Positions 1-5,775 of a DNA stretch of 7,385 bases are shown one piece after another. Within the stretch, counting starts at the first letter, position 1. Each line of letters opens with the position of its first letter. The position numbers and the translations under genes are program-made. Source of the stretch: Flavisolibacter sp. (GTDB lineage Bacteria > Bacteroidota > Bacteroidia > Chitinophagales > Chitinophagaceae). The stretch is from assembly GCA_017745135.1 (NCBI GenBank), contig JAGIAB010000153.1, forward strand, positions 1 through 7,385. The letters run 5' to 3'. Below the pieces are notes generated by a model. It saw only the letters and a list, made by a program, of their open reading frames with translations. It ran no database searches and was not told the DNA's origin.

Positions 1-30
1 GAGGCAATTTGTTTAAAATCAGTAATAAAT

Positions 31-62
31 CGGTTCGAAAATTGTGCAGGGAAGACGACCAA
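31..62. repeat. Short dispersed repeat, copy 1 (beside the intact fic gene)
   Basis: About 30 bases beginning CGGTTC and continuing with AAAATTGT and GGAAGAC recur with roughly 85% identity at 1588-1618. Both copies lie on the 3' side of a fic gene or fic remnant. Read on the plus strand in one frame, the copies give related peptides (VRKLCREDDQ here, VLKLYTEDHN in copy 2). They could therefore be the ends of duplicated plus-strand genes. In this copy the frame runs in from the left edge and stops at a TAA near 84-86. No mobile-element ends or target-site duplications are visible. Confidence 0.5.
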
Positions 63-68
63 GAAACA

Positions 69-97
69 AAAAGCCTTGATGCATAATCAAGGCTTTT
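69..97 (-). terminator. Rho-independent terminator after fic
   Basis: A perfect 12-bp stem, AAAAGCCTTGAT (69-80) with ATCAAGGCTTTT (86-97), encloses a 5-base loop. It begins three bases after the fic stop codon. Both strands carry T-rich tails after the stem, so it could also stop transcription entering on the plus strand from the left edge. Confidence 0.85.
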
Positions 98-99
98 CT

Positions 100-1056
100 T
101 TATTTGAAAACATATTTAGTTTTGCTTTTGTCTCCTCTTTTTTTCAATATACCCCGTTCCACTGCTTCCTTTAAGTCCCGGCTGGCCGTAGCCTGTGAGA
201 TCTCCTTAAACTGTCGTAGATAATCCTTCCTTGTGAATTCTTGTTTTCCTGCAATTGAGCTGAATACCATGATCCTGTCTGAACTTAGGAAAGTCCTGTT
301 TTGTTGAGATAATAACTCCTCCAGCGATTCTAAAATTATCCCTAACATGAATTCAATAAAAATTGTTGAATTGCCAGATTTATCAGATTTGCTTAATGCC
401 TCATAATATTGGAGTTGTTTCTGCTTTACAATGGTTTCGATAGGTAAATATTCAAAGACGGGGTATTGCTGCTTTAGGATTACTGTTTGCCAAAGCCTAC
501 CAACACGGCCATTGCCATCCATAAACGGATGAATAAATTCTAATTCATAATGAAAAACACAACTTTTTATCAATGCCAGATCTTTGGAGGATTTTAGATA
601 TCCGAACAAATCTTTCATTAAAGACCTAACCATTTCTCCTGGCGGTGCAAGGTGAGTGATATCGCTTCCCTTTACAATACCTACCGATCTCGTTCTCAAC
701 TTTCCCGAAGTATCAATTAAGCCCTTCATCAGTAGCTGATGAGCTTTTAACAAAGATTCAATACTATTGGGATTGAATTCATTTAATTTTTCATAAACAA
801 TAATTGCATTTTTTACTTCGAGGATATCTTTTTGTGGCCCCAATACCCTCTTGTTTTCAACTATTGCAGTTATTTGTTCAACAGAAAGTGTATTGCCTTC
901 AATTTCCAGTGAAGCCTGGATCGTTTTGATCCGGTTTGATTTTCTTAGCTCTGCTGGTGGCCTGTGTAAATGAGTAGCATTAATTTCTCCAATTTTTTCA
1001 GATATAGAAGCCACTAGCTGGAGAATTGCAGACGTAATAGTATAAGGAGGTTGCAT
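100..1056 (-). CDS. Fic-family protein (AMP-transferase type) with C-terminal winged helix
   Basis: This 318-aa cytoplasmic protein belongs to the Fic family, whose active members transfer AMP from ATP to hydroxyl side chains of target proteins. The full catalytic motif is present at residues 176-187 (HPFMDGNGRVGR), with His176, the phosphate-binding GNGR and the final Arg all intact. An N-terminal inhibitory-helix motif of the (S/T)xxxE(G/N) type is at residues 49-54 (SLEIEG), so the enzyme is probably self-inhibited through Glu53. Residues about 260-318 resemble a winged helix, which suggests DNA binding. The frame can be opened five codons earlier at a TTG (1071), but the ATG at 1056 is preferred because the earlier start lies inside the palindromic operator. 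No toxin or antitoxin partner is adjacent. The target is unknown. Confidence 0.93.
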   Translation of the reverse strand: MQPPYTITSAILQLVASISEKIGEINATHLHRPPAELRKSNRIKTIQASLEIEGNTLSVEQITAIVENKRVLGPQKDILEVKNAIIVYEKLNEFNPNSIESLLKAHQLLMKGLIDTSGKLRTRSVGIVKGSDITHLAPPGEMVRSLMKDLFGYLKSSKDLALIKSCVFHYELEFIHPFMDGNGRVGRLWQTVILKQQYPVFEYLPIETIVKQKQLQYYEALSKSDKSGNSTIFIEFMLGIILESLEELLSQQNRTFLSSDRIMVFSSIAGKQEFTRKDYLRQFKEISQATASRDLKEAVERGILKKRGDKSKTKYVFK

Positions 1057-1059
1057 AAA

Positions 1060-1083
1060 TGATAGTATCAAATGATACTATCA
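1060..1083. promoter_or_regulatory. Palindromic operator of fic
   Basis: Two 11-base arms, TGATAGTATCA (1060-1070) and TGATACTATCA (1073-1083), are perfect reverse complements separated by AA. Each arm is itself a palindrome (TGATA-N-TATCA), so the site could hold two dimers or one larger assembly. It lies between the proposed -7 box and the ATG, covering the expected transcription start, a classical repressor position. That the fic winged helix binds here is inference; the palindrome itself is directly visible. Confidence 0.7.
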
Positions 1084-1113
1084 AAAGTAGGCAATAATAA
1101 TGTTTTTGTCATA
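1082..1113 (-). promoter_or_regulatory. Bacteroidota-type promoter of fic
   Basis: On the minus strand TACTTTTG (1089-1082) matches the Bacteroidota -7 consensus TAnnTTTG exactly. Twenty bases upstream lies TATG (1113-1110), a three-of-four match to the -33 TTTG. The expected start point falls inside the palindrome at 1060-1083, giving a leader of only about 20 bases. Confidence 0.5.
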
Positions 1114-1214
1114 CAATTATTTAGCAGGTAGCGGCAAGAGATAAAATCAAAAACCAGAATTAGCGACAAGGTAACCGGGAACATTCAGTTATCATTCCAT
1201 TAAACCAAAGCAAT

Positions 1215-1328
1215 TTAACAGAAGTCCGCTGAAGTCATCCAGCTATTGACAAATAGGAACTCATCAATTTCATCATTCATCAATGCATAAAATATGTAGG
1301 CAGGACATCCGAACCAGCAGTCTATTTC
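1215..1328 (-). pseudogene. Coding-like remnant, 37 residues, unknown family
   Basis: In this otherwise gene-free stretch upstream of fic, one minus-strand frame stays open for 37 codons before a TAA at 1217-1215. It gives a protein-like peptide with the segments CWFGCPAYIFYALMND and FLFVNSWMTSADF. There is no good start codon at its 5' end, where a TAA lies directly upstream, and it overlaps the stop codon of the ankyrin fragment. It looks like the end of a decayed gene, perhaps the same locus as that fragment in another frame. I do not recognise the family. Nothing else was found in 1114-1214. Confidence 0.3.
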
Positions 1329-1579
1329 TTAAAGGTTATCATTTCGAAAATGCCAAGAATAACAATTGAAAAACCCGCAACCAGCAGATCAAATCCATAA
1401 GGCGTTCCAGAATAAGAGTTAATCGAATCGATGGCCCTTAATCCTTTATTGTTACGCTTTTCGAGATCAGCACCAAATTTCAACAAAATATCAATACCTT
1501 TTATCATATCCATTTCAAGGAGAGTTTCGTAGTCCCCTAATTCTACCACTTGTTGTATTAGCAAGAAGTACCATATCAA
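1322..1579 (-). pseudogene. Ankyrin-repeat protein fragment with C-terminal hydrophobic segment
   Basis: The 85-codon frame contains one recognisable ankyrin repeat at about residues 28-55, with the signature pattern IDILLKFGADLEKRNNKGLRAID (given here only as its core, LLKFGADLEKRNNKG). A hydrophobic stretch near residues 65-82 could cross the membrane. The frame has no ATG before residue 24 and opens only at a TTG directly after a TAG. That point is within ten bases of the dispersed repeat at 1588. Ankyrin proteins normally carry several repeats, so the 5' part of the gene appears to have been lost at that junction. It could be a small expressed protein starting at Met24, but a truncated pseudogene is more likely. 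Confidence 0.5.
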
Positions 1580-1587
1580 CTATGAAC

Positions 1588-1618
1588 CGGTTCTAAAATT
1601 GTACACGGAAGACCACAA
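1588..1618. repeat. Short dispersed repeat, copy 2 (beside the fic remnant)
   Basis: This is the second copy of the sequence at 31-62, in the same orientation. It marks the point where the ankyrin fragment is cut off. Between it and the fic remnant that begins near 1857 lie about 240 bases, whereas copy 1 and intact fic are only about 26 bases apart. Roughly 210 bases have therefore been gained here or lost there. Confidence 0.5.
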
Positions 1619-1856
1619 CGCGATCTGATTTACAAGCCGCTATTTTTGTATGTTGACGGAATTTTTGGATTATGTAAGCCAAATAGCATACCTATACTCC
1701 ACTTTAAGAATTGAACCAGATATGGTGAGATAAATCATTGAATCCGGTACGACATTTATTTTGTAAAAAAATATTCTCTCAACAATAAGAGTTCATCTAT
1801 CGTACGGTTGGGTTTCTGTCCAACGCCCCGACAGTTCAGCAAAATCCTTAGTAAAT
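1619..1856. other. Non-coding spacer without recognisable features
   Basis: No frame here gives a protein-like product, and no tRNA, strong hairpin or repeat end was seen. A weak GTTGG/CCAAC hairpin near 1807-1824 lacks a T tail. The stretch separates repeat copy 2 from the fic remnant and has no counterpart beside the intact fic gene, so it may be an insertion of unknown origin. Confidence 0.4.
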
Positions 1857-2045
1857 AGCCAAGTCTTTTCTTTATTTGAAAACATATTTAGTCTTGTTTC
1901 GTCTCCTCTTTTTCAATATTCTTTGCTTAGCTGCATCCTTTAAATCCCGGCTGGCTGTAACCTGTAAAATCTCCTTAAACCGGTGTAGATAATCTTTCCG
2001 AGAATGTTTGCTTTCCTGTAATTGAGCTAAATGCCATGCTAGGAA
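1857..2045 (-). pseudogene. Decayed duplicate of the fic 3' end (winged helix only)
   Basis: This stretch is closely similar at the DNA level to 88-272, the 3' end of the intact fic gene with its stop codon and flank. The open part, ending at a TAA at 1874-1872, encodes the winged-helix tail, including RKDYLHRFKEI, TASRDLKDA and KTKYVFK. The frame is broken near 2001-2011, where two bases are missing relative to the intact gene. Upstream of that point the matching residues (MAFSSITGKQ against MVFSSIAGKQ) lie in another frame. Similarity ends near 2045, so the whole Fic catalytic domain is absent. A 66-codon frame can be read from a TTG at 2072, but its first third is an artefact of the frameshift. 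Confidence 0.8.
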
Positions 2046-2253
2046 AAATAAGACTACCGCGTAAAGAAACAATCCCTTATATTTACCATATGTTCTTATA
2101 AGGCATTATTTGAATTACTATTTTCTGCCTCTACTATGAAATGATGCCTGCGTATTTGAATCTCAATCAATATTGCCTCAGTTTTTTAGTGTTCGTTATT
2201 CAGTTAGAATTATTGGAAAGACTTTATTCAGTTAACAGTAAAAAATTAACGTT
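2046..2253. other. A+T-rich intergenic stretch upstream of the 82-aa gene
   Basis: No gene, strong palindrome or convincing -33/-7 pair was found. A TTTG at about 2155-2158 could serve as a -33 element, but no good TAnnTTTG follows at the right distance. The promoter of the downstream gene presumably lies here. Confidence 0.3.
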
Positions 2254-2502
2254 ATGAAGCTATCTGAGTTTATCGTATTGAATGAGACGGAAAAAAAGAA
2301 GGCTGTCATGAACAATGCCGTGGTACTTGCTTCCAGAACTTCTCCTGGTTTCGTCATTTTCCTTTTTCAAATAGAAAACTATTATGTAGAAACTTATTGC
2401 AATGTGGAAGACAAAACAATTGAGGAATATTGCATTTTACCTGATACCAATGCTATCCGGCATTATCTGGAGGGCATCCCTATTGATCATCTGTTAGGAT
2501 GA
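2254..2502 (+). CDS. Small conserved-type hypothetical protein, 82 aa
   Basis: The predicted protein is soluble, mildly acidic and lacks a signal peptide or membrane segment. A central stretch (residues about 30-50: SPGFVIFLFQIENYYVETYC) alternates hydrophobic and polar residues, suggesting a small alpha/beta fold. The N-terminus (MKLSEFIVLNETEKK) resembles small unannotated proteins I associate with Chitinophagaceae and relatives, but I cannot name a function. The ATG at 2254 is the only sensible start and is preceded by the A-rich, SD-less leader usual in this phylum. It is intact and separated by 175 bases from the RRM gene, so probably transcribed alone. Confidence 0.7.
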   Translation: MKLSEFIVLNETEKKKAVMNNAVVLASRTSPGFVIFLFQIENYYVETYCNVEDKTIEEYCILPDTNAIRHYLEGIPIDHLLG

Positions 2503-2677
2503 GTTTTCCTACCAGGAATAATAATTCAGGGATTAAAAATAAATAAGACTATCTTTATACAGTTATTTTGAGCCTCGCATTAGTATTTATTAATTACATT
2601 GCTTTCGACAACTGCATTATAGTTAGTCTCCTACTTCATGCTTTCCTCAGAAATTATTCATCTTTTAATTTCACGGA

Positions 2678-2989
2678 ATGAACATTTATGTTTCAAACTT
2701 AAGCTTCAACGTACAGGATGAAGACTTAAAAGAGTTTTTTGCCAGTTATGGAGAAGTTTCTTCAGCTAAAGTTATCACTGATCGAGAAACAGGCAGATCA
2801 AGAGGCTTCGGCTTTGTAGAAATGACAGACGAAGCGGCTTCCAAAAAAGCAATTGCTGAACTGAATGGCGCTATGGTTGAAAACAGAGCTATCAGCGTAT
2901 CTGAGGCTAAACCAAAAGCAGACAGATCTTCGCGTGATAGCGGTGGCGGTTATAATAACCGTAACAGCTATAACAACAACAGGTATTAA
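2678..2989 (+). CDS. RRM-type RNA-binding protein
   Basis: This 103-aa cytoplasmic protein consists of one RNA recognition motif (residues about 1-78) and a short tail. RNP2 is IYVSNL at residues 3-8 and RNP1 is RGFGFVEM at 42-49, with the aromatic residues that stack on RNA bases (Tyr4, Phe44, Phe46) in place. The tail (80-103) is rich in Arg, Ser, Gly, Asn and Tyr, a low-complexity extension common in bacterial RRM proteins of this size. Such proteins bind single-stranded RNA and in several bacteria are linked to cold or post-transcriptional control; that role here is inferred from the family. The ATG at 2678 places RNP2 at the usual distance from the N-terminus. A terminator hairpin follows 21 bases after the stop. 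Confidence 0.93.
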   Translation: MNIYVSNLSFNVQDEDLKEFFASYGEVSSAKVITDRETGRSRGFGFVEMTDEAASKKAIAELNGAMVENRAISVSEAKPKADRSSRDSGGGYNNRNSYNNNRY

Positions 2990-3010
2990 ATTGTAACCTG
3001 CCAATATTGG

Positions 3011-3033
3011 GGGCTGACCTTTTGGGTCAGCCC
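3011..3033 (+). terminator. Terminator hairpin after the RRM gene
   Basis: GGGCTGACC (3011-3019) pairs perfectly with GGTCAGCCC (3025-3033) around a five-base TTTTG loop. The tail is only weakly T-rich (TTAAGATATAATTT), so termination may be partial. Confidence 0.7.
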
Positions 3034-3162
3034 TTAAGATATAATTTGGGATTCCTTTTATTGGGTACAGTACCGGTTCTGAGTTCAACCATTTTCCCTC
3101 TTATAAACGTACGAACCACATTGCTTTTGATTGACTTAATGCTTAAATTGTCAATTTCAAGT

Positions 3163-3312
3163 TCAATGCTTTTTAAAATACTGTATCTCCCTTTCATGTT
3201 TTTGAGCTGCTGCTAATGAATTGAATGTCCCAAGATTTCTTCTTTTATTTGTTTTTGGGTCCTTCTTCCGGGAATACAGGCGATATTCGCCTGATTTTAA
3301 CTTGCGTATCAT
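3163..3312 (-). CDS. Small basic SGEYRLYSRKK-type protein, 49 aa
   Basis: A clean frame runs from an ATG at 3312 to a TGA at 3165-3163. It encodes a highly basic 49-residue protein beginning MIRKLKSGEYRLYSRKKDPK, followed by a KRRNLGTF core and ending HEREIQYFKKH. The SGEYRLYSRK and RRNLGTF signatures, followed by an Ala-rich turn and HERE-QYFK, match the pattern of short conserved proteins I recall from many Bacteroidota and Proteobacteria, for which I know no experimentally defined role. The basic character suggests nucleic-acid or ribosome contact, which is inference. It sits in a long gap between the RRM terminator and the mutS pseudogene. A perfect 8-bp hairpin (3336-3355) lies 23 bases upstream of its start. 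Confidence 0.8.
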   Translation of the reverse strand: MIRKLKSGEYRLYSRKKDPKTNKRRNLGTFNSLAAAQKHEREIQYFKKH

Positions 3313-3335
3313 AACGATTATTTTGAATTATTTCC

Positions 3336-3355
3336 CGCATCAATGCCTTGATGCG
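3336..3355. promoter_or_regulatory. Hairpin in the leader of the 49-aa gene
   Basis: CGCATCAA (3336-3343) pairs perfectly with TTGATGCG (3348-3355) around a four-base loop. On the minus strand no T tract follows, so it is a poor terminator. It may act as a 5' leader structure or protein site. It also covers the stop codon of a 27-codon minus-strand frame (3423-3340) of uncertain meaning. Confidence 0.35.
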
Positions 3356-3471
3356 ACTAAAAGATTAAACTGGAAATAATCATGCAAATCGTAGACCAGG
3401 GCCTTTATCTTTTTGCTCTTCATCCGAATGAATTGCTCGGCCGGCAATCAATCCCCTTCCTATTTTAAGTT

Positions 3472-4300
3472 TCATCCGCCTATCAATTCAAGGATCCATT
3501 CATTTCTGATGATCATCATTCCTTGCCTGCCCTCTGTTATTCCATTTTCCAGCCTATAAGTACAACGGGGAACATTCCCTTCCAAAACGGTGGGCATGTT
3601 AATAAATTGAATATTACCTCTTCTTGCAAGTGTCTCCCCTACTTCAATAATATGTGTCGATACATAAATAAACAGTTTTCATATTCGGAGAAGGCTTCTG
3701 TCACAGTCAGGGTATCACCATAAGCGTCCTTTACATTCGTTCCTTTGAATAATTCATCGAACATAAGCAGCAAGTATTTGCCGGTGGCCGTAGCTTCCGC
3801 CGCATTTTTCACTCTTACTACTTCTGCATAAAAATGGCAATATCCTAAAGATATATTATCAGCCACATTGATACTGGAATAGATCTCCAATATGAGCGAG
3901 ATACATACTGATGCCGATCGATTTCATCCAGGTAGATTTTCCGGCCATATTGGCGCCGGTAAGAAAGATCACATTGCTATTCATTTTCATTTCAATGGTA
4001 TTGCCAATAGCTTTGTCGATGCAAGGATGTTTTAGGTCCACTGCCTGTAATGAACCAAGTCTTCGGCAAGGCTTTGGCATAGGTAAACCTTTGACTTCGG
4101 CTACCTGTCCTACTGCGATATTTACATCAATCTCAGCAATGAAATCAAGAACGGTTTTTATTTCGTCGTTTATTTTATTCTTCAGCAGGTAATCGAATGC
4201 CGCGATTGTTTTAACAGGCATATCCTTATAAATATCTGTTTCAATCAATGCAGATAATTCAGCTCCTTCCAGGATCTTCCTGACTTCATTGCTTCTTCAC
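3472..4300 (-). pseudogene. MutS-related ATPase, broken and truncated
   Basis: Three frames together spell the C-terminal half of a MutS-family ATPase of the short 'MutS-related' type seen in Bacteroidota. The Walker A motif GANMAGKST is near 3940 and is followed by MKSIGISMYLAH. A Walker B region (LLLMFDELFKGTNVKDA) lies near 3735-3775 and an H-loop (STHIIEVGE) near 3635-3660. At about 3885-3895 the frame shifts and some 15 residues expected between YLAH and the SSINVADN segment are missing. A second one-base shift near 3680 separates ENCLF from STHII. The real end is the TGA at 3474-3472, after RNEWILELIGG. The N-terminal part is absent. Intact homologues bind and hydrolyse ATP; this copy cannot make a working protein. 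Confidence 0.85.
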
Positions 4301-4309
4301 TGAAATGGC

Positions 4310-4583
4310 CTTCTCTTGAGCCACCTTATGCGCAGTTACCGGCCATTCGATAAAAATAGGCACGGGGATGTTCCAGTGTGCTGATCTTTTCCCGGTTCAA
4401 TCATACGCGCAACATGGTTTCCTGAACGAGGTCTTCTGCTACATGATCGGATTTGGTAAGGTCTGTAAGGCAAGGCATCAGCAACCTGTCATACAAATCG
4501 TACAATTGCCGGAAAGCTGACTCATTGCTGTCGGCTACCAATAACAGCAATTCTTTCTCAGTATGGGTGGATAGCTGCTGCAA
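4310..4583 (-). pseudogene. ECF-type RNA polymerase sigma factor, broken and truncated
   Basis: The first 60 codons read as sigma region 2 of an ECF sigma factor: TEKELLLLVADSNESAF, LYDLYDRLL and the characteristic DLVQETMLRV. Directly after LRV the expected Trp codon is TGA. Beyond it the same frame continues with LNREKIS, EHPRAYFYRMAGNCA and then meets a TAA, where loss of one T would account for the missing YRWLKR. Region 4 and its helix-turn-helix are absent, and sequence from the mutS pseudogene begins almost at once. The only start is a TTG at 4583; the original may have been an ATG. A weak CCAAC/GTTGG hairpin at 4652-4664 lies upstream. Two nonsense or frameshift lesions plus truncation make this non-functional. 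Confidence 0.8.
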
Positions 4584-4750
4584 GTAACGATTGAATATTA
4601 AGCAGTTGGAATTTAGGAAGTATATCCCAAAGTAACATTAATTTATTCACTCCAACTTTGTTGGCATAAAAACTTACGCTGCGGTATATGCTTTTCCTGA
4701 TAATCCAATTTACTTCTATGCACTCAATTCCATTTTATTTATATGAATTA

Positions 4751-4769
4751 AATGTACATTTTGTACATT
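4751..4769. promoter_or_regulatory. Perfect palindrome upstream of the Dyp peroxidase gene (operator candidate)
   Basis: AATGTACA (4751-4758) and TGTACATT (4762-4769) are perfect inverted arms around TTT, and each contains the hexamer TGTACA. The right arm overlaps a possible -33 element (ATTG, 4767-4770), with a partial -7 match TAGATTAC 18 bases further on (4789-4796). Binding here would block transcription of the peroxidase gene starting at 4842. The form fits a dimeric helix-turn-helix repressor; I cannot name the regulator. Confidence 0.6.
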
Positions 4770-4841
4770 GACGACTATTCAATCCTGATAGATTACGGTA
4801 AGGTTGAGACAATAACATTCATTTAAGTTTATTATCATCCC

Positions 4842-5765
4842 ATGAGTATCGCTTCGCAAAACGTATTGGATTACCCTAATAACAATACCATATTCATAGT
4901 ATGGAATTTTAAAGAAGGTATGGCCATCAAGGAGGCTTTTAAAAGTCTTTGTGCCCTTGTCACCAACCTGAACAACTCAGCCAATACGCGTTTCCCCAAT
5001 GCAAGAGCCAGCGTGGTCTTAGGCATTGGCTTCGATGCCTGGCATTTGTTGGAGTTGCCAACACCAGTACCCAAAGAATTTGTAGCGTTTGCCCCCATTG
5101 AAGGAGCAAAATATACTGCTGTATCAACCAGAGGCGACCTGCATTTGCACATCCGCTCCGATGCCTACAGCTTCTGTATAGATGCTGCTTCCGCCATTGC
5201 AGACACCTTGAAGGATGTAGCCTCGAGTCTTGATGAAGTGCATGGCTTCAGGTACTGGGACAGTCGTAGCATTCTGGGCTTTGTGGATGGCACCGAAAAT
5301 CCGCATGGCGCGGACAGAGCATATTTCGGTATCATAGGCGATGAAGATCCCGTTTACAAAGGCGGCAGTTATCTTTTTGTGCAGAAATACCTACATGATC
5401 TGCAGGCATGGAAAGCATTGCCGGTGAGTGAACAGGAAAAAGTCATCGGCCGGTCTAAATCCGATGACATTGAAATGCCCGATGGCGTAAAACCTTCCAA
5501 TGCCCATTCGGCTCTGGCCAACGTAGGCGATGATCTTAAAATAGTGCGGGACAATATGCCCTTTGGCAATGTTTCAACCAATGAAATGGGAACCTATTTT
5601 ATTGCCTATGCCAGCTCGTTCATTACGGTTAAAAAGATGCTGACCAATATGTTTGTGGGTGTACCGGAAGGCAACTATGACAGGATACTTGATTTTAGCA
5701 CGCCCCAAACAGGCAGTTTGTTTTTCGTACCTACCTTTGAAATGTTAGATAGCTTTGGTAGCTAA
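4842..5765 (+). CDS. Dyp-type haem peroxidase (YfeX-like)
   Basis: This 307-aa protein is a dye-decolorising-type peroxidase, which uses haem b and hydrogen peroxide to oxidise dyes, phenolics or porphyrin-like substrates. The family GxxDG motif is at residues 146-150 (GFVDG), giving the catalytic Asp149. The expected proximal haem ligand is His222 (in KPSNAH) and the distal Arg is Arg236 (in IVRDN), followed by the MPFG segment. The length is typical of the compact class B/YfeX-like group. There is no Tat or Sec signal, so it should be cytoplasmic. The C-terminus stops at the end of the core fold without the extension that targets some relatives into encapsulin shells, and no encapsulin gene is nearby. 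The gene is intact, probably transcribed alone, and preceded by a palindromic operator candidate. Confidence 0.95.
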   Translation: MSIASQNVLDYPNNNTIFIVWNFKEGMAIKEAFKSLCALVTNLNNSANTRFPNARASVVLGIGFDAWHLLELPTPVPKEFVAFAPIEGAKYTAVSTRGDLHLHIRSDAYSFCIDAASAIADTLKDVASSLDEVHGFRYWDSRSILGFVDGTENPHGADRAYFGIIGDEDPVYKGGSYLFVQKYLHDLQAWKALPVSEQEKVIGRSKSDDIEMPDGVKPSNAHSALANVGDDLKIVRDNMPFGNVSTNEMGTYFIAYASSFITVKKMLTNMFVGVPEGNYDRILDFSTPQTGSLFFVPTFEMLDSFGS

Positions 5766-5775
5766 GCTCCTGTTA

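Noticed and set aside
100..1056. Fic as the toxin of a Fic/Doc-type toxin-antitoxin pair.
   Set aside because: The inhibitory motif is built into the same protein and no small partner gene adjoins it.
1129..1170. Imperfect direct repeat TAGCGGCAAG (1129-1138) and TAGCGACAAG (1161-1170), 32 bases apart.
   Set aside because: It is only ten bases with one mismatch and lies upstream of the proposed fic promoter with no supporting context.
3027..3197. A 56-codon minus-strand frame from ATG 3197 to a TGA inside the RRM terminator stem, overlapping the end of the 49-aa gene.
   Set aside because: It has no recognisable motif, overlaps a better-supported gene in another frame, and its stop lies in the terminator stem. 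An open frame of this length is not rare in A+T-rich DNA.
69..3355. The 10-mer GCCTTGATGC occurs both in the fic terminator (73-82) and in the hairpin upstream of the 49-aa gene (3345-3354).
   Set aside because: The flanks differ completely and the hairpins are built differently, so this is most likely coincidence.
3340..3474. Short coding-like frames directly after the mutS pseudogene, including one that starts at an ATGA overlap with its stop and one ending FNLLVASRH.
   Set aside because: They are at most about 30 codons long, in different frames and without recognised motifs. They may be debris of a further gene, but this cannot be supported.
4842..5765. Possibility that the Dyp peroxidase is an encapsulin cargo.
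   Set aside because: No encapsulin gene is in the window and the protein has no C-terminal targeting extension.
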